From: Polyangiaceae bacterium UTPRO1
GTDB taxonomy: Bacteria; Desulfobacterota; Binatia; UTPRO1
Length of the DNA: 64,000 nucleotides
Reading direction: 5' to 3'
Assembly: GCA_002050235.1 (NCBI GenBank)
Contig: MWST01000018.1
Span: 1 to 64,000 of the forward strand
The notes beneath the pieces are model-generated. The model was not told where the DNA came from. It worked only from the letters and a program-made list of their open reading frames with translations, and did not search any database. The position numbers and the translations under genes were made by a program. This document shows positions 35,857 through 44,169 of this stretch, in pieces (position 1 is the first letter of the stretch; every line of letters begins with the position of its first letter).

Positions 35857-35936
35857 ATCGGGCCCGATACGCCAACGTCTACGAAACCCGACCTACGCGC
35901 GCAAGGGTCCGAGGTATCGGCCCCTGCCGACGCCGA

Positions 35937-38567
35937 TCACTCCGCCGCTGCGCCCGGGGAGGCGGCGAAGGACAGCTCGCCCCCCGGCGTCACGTCCACC
36001 ACCACGCGCGAGCCCTCGCCCACTTCACCCGCGAGGATCTTGCGCGCGAGGTTGGTCTCGATGTCCCGCTGCAGCAAACGCTTCAGAGGTCGCGCCCCAT
36101 AGACCGGGTCGTATCCGGCATTCGCGAAATGTCGCCGGGCCGCGTCGGTGAGCTCGAGTGTGATCTTCCGCTCTACGAGCCGCTGCCGGAGCCTGCCGAG
36201 CTGGATCTCGACGATGGTCGCGAGCTGCTCGCGCGACAGACCGTGGAAGACCACGATCTCGTCGACACGGTTCAGGAACTCCGGCCGGAAATGGCCGCGC
36301 AACGCCTCGAGCACCTCGCGCTTCATCGCCTCGTAGGCCTCGGGGTCGGCGCCGCCCCGGTAACCGAGGATCACCGGGCTCCCGATGTTGCTGGTCATGA
36401 TGACGACGCTGTTCTTGAAATCGACCGTTCGGCCGTGACCGTCGGTGAGCCGCCCGTCGTCGAGAATCTGCAGCATCACGTTGAAGACGTCGCTATGCGC
36501 CTTCTCGATCTCGTCGAAAAGGATGACGCAGTAGGGACGGCGGCGTACTGCTTCGGTGAGCTGACCGCCCTCGTCGTATCCGACGTAGCCGGGAGGGGCG
36601 CCGATGAGGCGGGCGACCGTGTGCTTCTCCATGTATTCGGACATGTCGATGCGGATCATCGCGTGCTCGTCGTCGAACAAGAACTCGGCGAGGGCGCGCG
36701 CCAGCTCGGTCTTCCCGACGCCGGTCGGACCGAGGAAGATGAACGACCCTATCGGCCGGTTGGGATCCTTGAGGCCGGAGCGGGCGCGGACGACCGCGTC
36801 GGCGACGGCGCGCACGGCTTCGTCCTGGCCGACGACGCGCTGATGGAGGTGCGCTTCGAGTCCGAGCAGCTTCTCGACCTCGCCCTGCATGAGCTTGGCG
36901 ACGGGAATGTGCGTCCACCGCGCCACCACCTCGGCGATGTCCTCTTCGTCCACCTCCTCCTTGAGGAGACGCGACGTCGCGGGCTGGTCCTGGGCCAGCT
37001 CGAGCGCCTGCTCTTCGGCCGCAAGCTCGCGCTCGAGACCGGCGAGCTTTCCGTACTTGAGCTCCGCGACCTTGTTGAGATCGTAGGCGCGCTCGGCTTT
37101 CTCGATCTCGACTCGCGTCGCCTCGATCTGTTCGCGCAGCTCGCGATGCTTCGCGACCCCGCCCTTCTCGCGCTCCCATTGTGCCCGCAGGCGATCGCTC
37201 TCGGTCCGCAGATCGGCGAGCTCCTTCTCGAGCCGCTCGAGCCGGTCCTTCGAAGCCTTGTCGGTCTCTTTGCGCAGCGCTTCACGCTCGATCTCGAGCT
37301 GCATCACACGCCGCGAAACCTCGTCGAGCTCGGCCGGCAACGAGTCGATCTCGGTGCGCAGCTTCGCAGCCGCCTCATCGACGAGATCGATCGCTTTGTC
37401 GGGCAAGAAGCGGTCGCTGATGTAGCGATCCGACAACACGGCCGCCGTCACCAGGGCAGCGTCCTTGATCCGCACCCCGTGGTGGACCTCGTAGCGCTCG
37501 CGCAGGCCGCGCAGGATGGAAATCGTCTCCTCGACGCTCGGCTCGTCGACCAGCACCGGCTGGAAGCGGCGCTCGAGCGCCGCGTCCTTCTCGATGTGCT
37601 TGCGGTACTCGTCGAGGGTGGTCGCGCCGATGCAGTGCAGCTCGCCGCGCGCGAGCGCCGGCTTCAGCATGTTGCTCGCGTCCATCGCACCTTCGGCGGC
37701 GCCCGCGCCGACGACCGTGTGGAGCTCGTCGATGAAGAGGATGACGTCGCCTTCGGCGGTCTGGACCTCCTTGAGAACGGCCTTCAGGCGTTCCTCGAAT
37801 TCGCCGCGGTACTTGGCTCCGGCTACGAGCGCTCCCATATCGAGCGTGATCACGCGCTTGTCCTTGAGGCCCTCGGGAACGTCGCCGCGCACGATACGCT
37901 GCGCCAGACCCTCGACGATCGCGGTCTTGCCGACGCCAGGCTCGCCGATCAGCACCGGATTGTTCTTGGTGCGGCGCGACAGTACCTGAACCACCCGCCG
38001 CACCTCCTCGTCGCGACCGATCACCGGATCGAGCTTGCCCTGAGCGGCGAGCGCGGTCAGGTCACGACCGAACTTCTCGAGTGCCTGATAGGTCGACTCC
38101 GGATCCTGACTCGTGACCCGCTGGCTGCCTCGGACGCTGCGCAGCGCCTCCATGAACTTGTCGCGCGCGAGTCCGGCCTGCTTGAGCGCGCGTCCGGTGG
38201 CGCCGGACTCCTCCAGCATGGCGAGGAGGAGGTGCTCGACGCTCACGTACTCGTCCTTGAGATTCGCGGCCTCGGTCTCGGCCTGCGCCATGAGCTTCGC
38301 GAGTCGCTGCGTGACGTACGGCGTACCGCCGGAGCCTTGCCCGGTCACCTGGGGGATGCGTGCGAGCTCGCGCTCGACGCGCTCGCGAAGATCGGCGACG
38401 GCAACGCCGGAACGCTCGAGCAGGACGGGGGCGACGCCTTCGGACTGCGCCAGCAACGCGGCGAGGAGGTGCTCGACGTCCACACCTTGATGGTTCCGAC
38501 GAACCGCCAGGGTCTGTGCGTCACGGAGGGCTTCTTGGGATTTTTGAGTGAGCCGGTCGACGTTCAT
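35937..38567 (-). CDS. clpB: ATP-dependent chaperone ClpB
   Basis: An 876-residue Hsp100 disaggregase. The two Clp-N repeats occupy about 1-145 ([23 protein letters not shown]). NBD1 has Walker A GEPGVGKT and Walker [10 protein letters not shown]. The coiled-coil M domain runs roughly 400-530 (rich in E/K/R/L). NBD2 has [16 protein letters not shown] and the C-terminal D2 domain follows ([12 protein letters not shown]). It resolubilises aggregated proteins with DnaK. RBS CTGGGGGA precedes the ATG. No CIRCE element or clear heat-shock sigma box is visible upstream. Confidence 0.97.
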   Translation of the reverse strand: MNVDRLTQKSQEALRDAQTLAVRRNHQGVDVEHLLAALLAQSEGVAPVLLERSGVAVADLRERVERELARIPQVTGQGSGGTPYVTQRLAKLMAQAETEAANLKDEYVSVEHLLLAMLEESGATGRALKQAGLARDKFMEALRSVRGSQRVTSQDPESTYQALEKFGRDLTALAAQGKLDPVIGRDEEVRRVVQVLSRRTKNNPVLIGEPGVGKTAIVEGLAQRIVRGDVPEGLKDKRVITLDMGALVAGAKYRGEFEERLKAVLKEVQTAEGDVILFIDELHTVVGAGAAEGAMDASNMLKPALARGELHCIGATTLDEYRKHIEKDAALERRFQPVLVDEPSVEETISILRGLRERYEVHHGVRIKDAALVTAAVLSDRYISDRFLPDKAIDLVDEAAAKLRTEIDSLPAELDEVSRRVMQLEIEREALRKETDKASKDRLERLEKELADLRTESDRLRAQWEREKGGVAKHRELREQIEATRVEIEKAERAYDLNKVAELKYGKLAGLERELAAEEQALELAQDQPATSRLLKEEVDEEDIAEVVARWTHIPVAKLMQGEVEKLLGLEAHLHQRVVGQDEAVRAVADAVVRARSGLKDPNRPIGSFIFLGPTGVGKTELARALAEFLFDDEHAMIRIDMSEYMEKHTVARLIGAPPGYVGYDEGGQLTEAVRRRPYCVILFDEIEKAHSDVFNVMLQILDDGRLTDGHGRTVDFKNSVVIMTSNIGSPVILGYRGGADPEAYEAMKREVLEALRGHFRPEFLNRVDEIVVFHGLSREQLATIVEIQLGRLRQRLVERKITLELTDAARRHFANAGYDPVYGARPLKRLLQRDIETNLARKILAGEVGEGSRVVVDVTPGGELSFAASPGAAAE

Positions 38568-38661
38568 GGTCCCCCAGAGGTAACCACGGATCGAAGCCCC
38601 GCAAGCACGCGTCCGCGACGCCGGTCGACCGCTCGAGCACCGAGCTAAAGCCGTACCGTAA

Positions 38662-38691
38662 TTGACGATCCCCGCGGCCCACGGCTACAAT
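38662..38691 (+). promoter_or_regulatory. sigma-70-type promoter for the 38.7-39.9 kb operon
   Basis: TTGACG (38662-38667) and TACAAT (38686-38691) are separated by 18 bases, close to consensus. The predicted start lies about 18 bases before the first ATG at 38716. It lies between clpB and this divergent operon. Confidence 0.55.
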
Positions 38692-38715
38692 CGCGCGCGA
38701 CGGCGCGAGCGGGCA

Positions 38716-38970
38716 ATGAGGCGACACATCAGAAGGGCAGGCAAGATCTCGCTCGGCGTTCTGCTGCTGGCCCTCGGCGTGATCGGGCTCATGCTGCCGC
38801 TAGTTCCTCAGATCCCCTTCCTGATCGGAGGTCTGACGTTGTTGTCCTCGGAGAATCGCCACTGCAAGGCGTTGCTCGAGTCCATAGAAAAGCGCGTCGG
38901 CTGGCGGCGATCGTCACCCCGCGAAGCGCAGCCCATGAAGCCCACGGAGGCCGATGATGCCCGACGATGA
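38716..38970 (+). CDS. small PGPGW/DUF454-like membrane protein
   Basis: An 84-residue protein with one long hydrophobic hairpin (ISLGVLLLALGVIGLMLPLVPQIPFLIGGLTLLS), a basic start (MRRHIRRAG) and a charged C-terminus. The pattern resembles PGPGW-type and YbaN/DUF454 small membrane proteins, with LPLVPQIP in place of the usual PGPGP turn. Function unknown. It overlaps the zinc-ribbon gene by 17 bases, suggesting coupled translation in a three-gene run ending with riboflavin synthase. Confidence 0.7.
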   Translation: MRRHIRRAGKISLGVLLLALGVIGLMLPLVPQIPFLIGGLTLLSSENRHCKALLESIEKRVGWRRSSPREAQPMKPTEADDARR

Positions 38971-39286
38971 GAAAGATCGCTTCGGCAGCAAGCTTCGCGA
39001 CGTCGAAAAGGCGCGCGAGGACACGTTTTTCGCCGAGCGCGACCGCGAGCTGATTCAGAAGCTGAAGGCCCAGAGCGGCGCCGAGGAGGAGCAGGCAGTG
39101 CGCCAGCTGGCGCACATGCGCTGCCCGAAGTGCGGCGAGCGGCTCAACGTGCGCCACAAGCTCGACATCGAGATCGACGAATGTCCGCATGGACATGGCA
39201 CATGGCTCGATGCCGGAGAGCTCGAAAAACTGGCCCAGCGCGAGAGCTCGGGATGGCTGTCGCGGTTTCTCGGCCGCGGGGACTGA
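38954..39286 (+). CDS. TFIIB-type zinc-ribbon protein
   Basis: A 110-residue protein. Its N-terminal half is charged and helical (EKDRFGSKLRDVEKAREDTFFAERDRELIQKL). A zf-TFIIB zinc ribbon follows: MRCPKCGERLNV and IEIDECPHGHGTWLDAGELEKL, with CPxC and C-x4-G-x-WLD-x-GEL giving the metal site. Proteins of this type are small cytoplasmic factors of unknown role. The ATG is either 38954 or 38957; GGAGG at 38946 fits the latter slightly better. Confidence 0.75.
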   Translation: MMPDDEKDRFGSKLRDVEKAREDTFFAERDRELIQKLKAQSGAEEEQAVRQLAHMRCPKCGERLNVRHKLDIEIDECPHGHGTWLDAGELEKLAQRESSGWLSRFLGRGD

Positions 39287-39305
39287 CCTCGTCCACGGCG
39301 CCCCG

Positions 39306-39902
39306 GTGTTCACCGGCATCATCGAGTGCGTCGGCACCATCGCGACCGTCCGCCGATCACGCGGCGATGCGGAGTTGACCGTCACGAGCCGGCTTCGCGG
39401 CCTCGGGCTCGGCGAGAGCATCGCCGTGAACGGCGCCTGCATGACCGTCGCGGCGCGGCGCGGCGCGACCTTCTCGGTTCTCGTATCTGCCGAGAGCCTG
39501 CGGCGGACCACTCTTGGCGCGTTGCGCCGCGGCGACCCGGTGAACCTCGAGCGCTCGCTGCGCCTCTCGGATCGCCTGAGCGGCCACTTCGTCTTCGGAC
39601 ACGTGGACGGAACCGGCGCCGTCGTCGCGATCACCCCGGAAGGCGGGAGCGCCCTCTACCGATTCTCCCTCCCGGCCGGGCTCGCGCGGTTCCTCGTCGA
39701 GAAGGGCTCGATCGCCGTCGACGGCGTTAGCCTCACCGTCTTCGACTGCGATCGCCGGTCGTTCACCGTAGCGGTGATCCCGCACACGGCGGCAGCGACC
39801 ACGCTCGGTCGCAAGCAGCCCGGGGATCGCGTCAATCTCGAAACGGATATGCTCGCGCGCTACGTCGACCGCGCCGTCGCACACCGCCTCCGGCGCTCGT
39901 AG
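39306..39902 (+). CDS. ribE: riboflavin synthase alpha subunit
   Basis: A 198-residue, two-barrel enzyme dismutating 6,7-dimethyl-8-ribityllumazine to riboflavin. The N-terminus FTGIIECVGTI is invariant. NGACMTVAARRG and GHFVFGHVDGTG are first-barrel motifs, mirrored by VDGVSLTVFDCD and IPHTAAATTLG in the second, showing the internal duplication. The GTG at 39306 is the only start that gives the conserved N-terminus. No other rib genes and no FMN-riboswitch pattern are seen nearby. It is the last gene of a short operon. Confidence 0.93.
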   Translation: MFTGIIECVGTIATVRRSRGDAELTVTSRLRGLGLGESIAVNGACMTVAARRGATFSVLVSAESLRRTTLGALRRGDPVNLERSLRLSDRLSGHFVFGHVDGTGAVVAITPEGGSALYRFSLPAGLARFLVEKGSIAVDGVSLTVFDCDRRSFTVAVIPHTAAATTLGRKQPGDRVNLETDMLARYVDRAVAHRLRRS

Positions 39903-40306
39903 GCCCGCCTCGCCCCGGCGGCCTCGCGGTCAGCAGCGACTCGACGAACGGCGGGGCGACGCTTCCGGCCCGCGGAGACGCTCGGCAGCGGCTCCGGTCG
40001 CACGCGCGGCGACGAGCAACTCGTACCACGCCCACACCTCGGGAAACGACGAACGCAAGCGCCGCTCGGCATCCGGAAGAACGCGGCGTACTCTCCGGTT
40101 CGATGCTCGCTTCGCGCCGAGATCCATCATGCGACACCATATCGTTGCTCGTTGTCCCAGGAAACGCCGAAAAGCTCCGGCGAGACGGCGCCAGCGTGCG
40201 CGCACGATCGCGATCGATCTGCAACGAACACGACGAGCGCGCGGCGTGCACCGACGCACGATCCGTTGCGTTCGTGAACCATGAACCGTAGCATCGCGCG
40301 CCTCGC
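39903..40306. other. 404-base region between ribE and OPT gene
   Basis: No clear gene fills this stretch. A minus-strand frame (39930-40130) may be coding. Otherwise I see no RNA gene, repeat or terminator with a T-tract. Confidence 0.5.
39930..40130 (-). CDS. possible small protein (66 residues)
   Basis: A frame beginning ATG-ATG at 40130 encodes a basic, amphipathic peptide with an ordered-looking segment LPDAERRLRSSFPEVWAWYELLVAARATG, which reads more like protein than noise. Third positions are only moderately GC-rich, the ribosome-binding site is weak, and no family is recognised. It may be the eroded end of a longer gene. Confidence 0.3.
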   Translation of the reverse strand: MMDLGAKRASNRRVRRVLPDAERRLRSSFPEVWAWYELLVAARATGAAAERLRGPEASPRRSSSRC

Positions 40307-42214
40307 ATGAGCGTACGCACTCGCGCCGCCGACCCCGGGCTTTCCGACCGTCGCGCAGCAGCCTTCACCCCCTACGTTCGCGCCGGCGACGACCTTGCCG
40401 AGCTCACGCCGCTGGCGATCGCGCTCGGTATAGTGCTGTCGCTCACGTTCGGCATGGTCAACGCCTACCTCGGGCTCAAGATCGGGCTCACCGTATCGGC
40501 GTCGATCCCGTCGGCAGTCCTCTCCATGACGGTGCTGCGAGGCATCCTGCGGCGCGGAACCGTCCTCGAGAACAACGTCGTGCATGCGATCGCCTCGACC
40601 GGCGAGTCGCTGGCAGCCGGAGTCATCTTCACGATTCCGGCGCTGATCTTCCTCGACCAGCACCCGAGCGCTCTGGAGGTGTTCCTCATCGCGGTCGGCG
40701 CCGGAACGCTAGGCATCCTATTGATGATCCCGTTCCGGCACGACCTCACCGTCGAGGAACACGCCACTCTCCCGTTTCCCGAGGGAACGGCCTGCGCACG
40801 CGTCTTGATGGCCGGCGATCGTGGCGGCGTGACCGCGCGGCCGGTCTTCGCCGGGATAGCGCTCGGAGCGCTCTACCAGCTGGCGATGCGCGGCTTCTCT
40901 CTGTGGCGGGAGAGCGTCAGCGTCACGCTGCACCGCTTCCACAAGGCGACCTTCGGCATGGAGCTATCGCCGCTCTTCCTCGGAGTCGGCTTCCTCATCG
41001 GACCGCGCATAGCCGGCACCATGCTCGCGGGCGGCGTACTCGGCTGGACCGTGCTCTTGCCGTGGTTCGACAAGATCGGCGGCTCCGGCGTCGGCGCCAT
41101 GCTCGGCATCCCGGAAACCGTCCGCCAGCTCGGCGCGAACGACATCTGGAGCCGCTACGTCCGCTACGTCGGCGCCGGCGCCGTAGCTGCGGGGGGCATC
41201 TCCGCAGTCGTCCGCGCCCTTCCGGTGATGCTGGCGGCGTTCACCCGCTTGCGCCCCGCAAACCGCATCGCAGCGAGCGCGCTGCCCCGGACCGAGCGCG
41301 ACTTGCCGACGTCGATCGTCGCGGCCGGTGTCGCGATCCTCACCCTCGCCTTCTGGCTGTTGCCCGCCTTCCATCTGTCCCTCGCCGCCACCGTCCTCGC
41401 CGTCGCCTTCAGCTTCTTCTTCGTCGTGGTCTCGGGCCGCATCGTCGGACTCGTCGGAACCACCTCTCAGCCGGTGTCGGGCATGACCATCACGGCGCTC
41501 CTCGGGACGACCCTCGTTCTCGCCGCGCTCGGCGAGCGCGGAGCCGCCGGGATCACGGCCTGCATCACCGTCGGGGCGCTGGTCGCGATCTCGATCGCGC
41601 TCGCCGGCGATCTCGCCCAGGACCTGAAGACCGGCGCACTGCTCGGCGCCACCCCCTATCGCCTACAAATAGGTCAGATGATCGGCGTCACCGCAGCAGC
41701 GTTGCGGGCCGGATCGGTGCTCCTGCTGCTGCACGCTGCCTACGGGCTCGGCTCTCCGGCGCTCCCCGCCCCGCAAGCGAAGTTGATGGCGACGCTCGTG
41801 ACCGGGGTCATGGACGGCAACCTGCCCTGGACCCTGATGGCGCTCGGCGCGGGGCTAGCGCTCACGGCAGAGCTCTGCGGCCTCATCCCGCTCGCGTTCG
41901 CGATCGGGTTGTATCTTCCGATCACGACGACCGCGCCGCTCATACTCGGCGGCCTGCTGCGCGCGTTCCTGTCTCGCGAGGCGACGCCTCTCGACGACCG
42001 CCCGGTATTGTTCGCCTCCGGCCTGATCGCCGGTGACGCGCTCATGGGCATCGGCATCGCCGCGCTCACGGTCGGCGGGGTGACGAGCGCACTGGCGTTG
42101 CGAGCGCCCGGAACCGCCGGCGAGGCGACGGAAGCAGCCCTCACCATTCTTCCGTTCGCATCGCTGGCCGTGGTGCTCGCTCGATACGCCCGCGGCGCCG
42201 AACGTCAGAATTGA
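40307..42214 (+). CDS. OPT family oligopeptide transporter
   Basis: A 635-residue permease with about 14-16 helices. The family motifs are seen in FGMVNAYLGLKIGLTVSASIPSAVLS (first repeat) and LPFPEGTACARVL, followed by VGFLIGPRIAGTMLAGG. Bacterial OPT proteins import peptides or metal chelates using the proton gradient; the substrate here is unknown. Start ATG 40307. The stop overlaps the 3' end of the convergent beta-barrel gene by ten bases (TCAGAATTGA holds both stops). Confidence 0.9.
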   Translation: MSVRTRAADPGLSDRRAAAFTPYVRAGDDLAELTPLAIALGIVLSLTFGMVNAYLGLKIGLTVSASIPSAVLSMTVLRGILRRGTVLENNVVHAIASTGESLAAGVIFTIPALIFLDQHPSALEVFLIAVGAGTLGILLMIPFRHDLTVEEHATLPFPEGTACARVLMAGDRGGVTARPVFAGIALGALYQLAMRGFSLWRESVSVTLHRFHKATFGMELSPLFLGVGFLIGPRIAGTMLAGGVLGWTVLLPWFDKIGGSGVGAMLGIPETVRQLGANDIWSRYVRYVGAGAVAAGGISAVVRALPVMLAAFTRLRPANRIAASALPRTERDLPTSIVAAGVAILTLAFWLLPAFHLSLAATVLAVAFSFFFVVVSGRIVGLVGTTSQPVSGMTITALLGTTLVLAALGERGAAGITACITVGALVAISIALAGDLAQDLKTGALLGATPYRLQIGQMIGVTAAALRAGSVLLLLHAAYGLGSPALPAPQAKLMATLVTGVMDGNLPWTLMALGAGLALTAELCGLIPLAFAIGLYLPITTTAPLILGGLLRAFLSREATPLDDRPVLFASGLIAGDALMGIGIAALTVGGVTSALALRAPGTAGEATEAALTILPFASLAVVLARYARGAERQN

Positions 42215-43992
42215 TAGGTGAAGCGGATTCCGGTCTCCGAGCGGCCGCGGTTCAAGCCACCCATGCCCCACGGCTCGAAGTTGATCTCGCGCGTCGGGTT
42301 GATGATGAACCGCTGCGCCAGGTTCACTGCGAAGTTGGGGGTCACGAAGTAATCGACGCCCCAGATCACCGACTGGCTGTAGCTGTTGACCGGGTCGAAG
42401 AGGTAGATGAAGGCCGGCGCTACGCTGCCGCCGCGGTAGAAGCCGACGATGGCGAAGGTCATCAGCATCTCCCAGCGGTGGATGTCGTCGCGATAGGCGA
42501 TCGGCGGATTCTGACCGATCGTCTTGGTCTTGGTCGGGAGATCGAGGCCGCCGATCGTGCTGTTCGCCTTCTGGATCAGGTAGGTGTGGAAGAGCTGCCC
42601 GGTGATGAAGAAGGTCGTCTTCTTGTTGAGCGGCCGGATCCAGGTGGGGCGGTCGAAGGCGATGAGGCCGGACCACACGTCGTGATTGCGGATACCGGGA
42701 AGGAACGGCGCGAAGGTGGTGTCGCGGGTGCAGGCGCGCTCGCCCCGATCCAGGCGGCGGTTCACCTGGTCGGCGTCGTGTGCGCACGAGTAGAACGGGA
42801 TGCCGAAATCGTACGCCTGCTCGGTCCGCCACACGATCTTGGTCCACTCGTCGAAATAGTTGGCGGCGATGCCGATCGTATGGATGTACGGCGTATAGAA
42901 CTCGACCGGCAACGTGCCGCGGCCGACCAGTTCCTGGGTGCGGATGTAACCGGCATCGGTCGGCGGTAGGCCGCGCGCCATCGCCGCACTGGTGGTGGCG
43001 CCGCCCGCCGGCGCGAAGCGCTGGTAGAGATAGCCGGCCTGGATCTGGAGCCCGGCGGGCAGGATCGGCGTATCCGGACCGGTGACGCCGTTGAAGCGGA
43101 TGCCGAACTGGCTGTTGTCGATGGGATTGCGGGAGTAGTCGCCCTGGCGGAGGCTCGTGCCGTTCATGAGCCGCTTGATGCCGGGCCAGACCGCGTAGAA
43201 GGCGCCGCTGCGAGGATTGGTGAGCGGGTTGCCGAGCCGCACGCCCCAAGGACTGGGGAGGAAGCTCATCTTGGTCGGACTCCAGTCGCCGGGGTTCCAG
43301 TACGCCTCGGCGAAGACGTTGCTCCATGAACCGACGCTCCCGAAATCGTAGAGGCCCTTGATCATCCAGAACGGTATGCGGAGATCGTCGAGGCCGTAAG
43401 CGGGCGGCGGCAGCTCGTAGAAGAAGTGCCACGAAATGTCGAGGGCGTTGGCGCGGTCGAGGAGGCGGAACCCGTCCGACTCGCCCCAGATGACCTGCTG
43501 CTTGCCGGCGCGCAGGCTGAAATTGCCGCGGAACTTGATGTCGACGTACGCTTCGCGAAGGTCGTTCTCGAACTTCATGGCGTCGCGCCAGCCGCGGTTC
43601 ATGTCGTCGAGATGGCTGAACCGCTTGTCGACCCGCTCGCCGGTGAACTCGTACTTCTCGGTGATCCCGGGGGTCAGATCGTAGATGCTGTCGTAGACGC
43701 CGCGGTACAGCAGCAAGAGGTGCGAGCTCTCGATCCAATCCGAGAGGTCGTAGCGGTCGAGGAACTTGCCGCCGCGCTTCATCCATTCGTAGTCGACGCG
43801 CACGCGCAGCGTGTTGCGCTGCTGGACGAAGTAGTACTGGTCGACGTCGGGGTGGCGGATCAACTGCTGCGACTGCACGTTCCCCGAGAGCTCGAGCGGG
43901 CCGAACTTCTGCGTCGCGCCCGCTCGATCGGCGATCCCGATCGAGACCGCGACGACCACCCACGCCAGCACTCGCTGCGTGCGCATCACCAT
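42205..43992 (-). CDS. DUF1302-like outer-membrane beta-barrel protein
   Basis: A 595-residue exported protein (signal peptide with cleavage expected after DRAGA, about residue 26). ENDLREAYVDIKFRGNFSLRAGKQQVIWGESDGFRLLD is the DUF1302-type motif: amphipathic strands plus the GKQ-x-x-WGE core. Alternating strands run to the end, and the last residue is phenylalanine (FTYQF), the signal for outer-membrane assembly. DUF1302 proteins occur beside hydrocarbon, steroid and lipid uptake genes. GGAGG precedes the ATG at 43992. No RND exporter or DUF1329 partner is adjacent. Confidence 0.75.
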   Translation of the reverse strand: MVMRTQRVLAWVVVAVSIGIADRAGATQKFGPLELSGNVQSQQLIRHPDVDQYYFVQQRNTLRVRVDYEWMKRGGKFLDRYDLSDWIESSHLLLLYRGVYDSIYDLTPGITEKYEFTGERVDKRFSHLDDMNRGWRDAMKFENDLREAYVDIKFRGNFSLRAGKQQVIWGESDGFRLLDRANALDISWHFFYELPPPAYGLDDLRIPFWMIKGLYDFGSVGSWSNVFAEAYWNPGDWSPTKMSFLPSPWGVRLGNPLTNPRSGAFYAVWPGIKRLMNGTSLRQGDYSRNPIDNSQFGIRFNGVTGPDTPILPAGLQIQAGYLYQRFAPAGGATTSAAMARGLPPTDAGYIRTQELVGRGTLPVEFYTPYIHTIGIAANYFDEWTKIVWRTEQAYDFGIPFYSCAHDADQVNRRLDRGERACTRDTTFAPFLPGIRNHDVWSGLIAFDRPTWIRPLNKKTTFFITGQLFHTYLIQKANSTIGGLDLPTKTKTIGQNPPIAYRDDIHRWEMLMTFAIVGFYRGGSVAPAFIYLFDPVNSYSQSVIWGVDYFVTPNFAVNLAQRFIINPTREINFEPWGMGGLNRGRSETGIRFTYQF

Positions 43993-44169
43993 GGCGTCCC
44001 TCCTCCGCGCGCGCTCCCACGCGTCCGTTTCGTAAATGGCGCACCACCGGCCGGCAGCGCGTATGGCGCTCTATCGCAGCTGCCCGCTCACGCGCAAGCT
44101 GCGGACAGCGGGGCGCGACTCGCGCGCGAACGGCGACAAGATCGCCGGCGAATGCAGCGTCGCGGCGCG

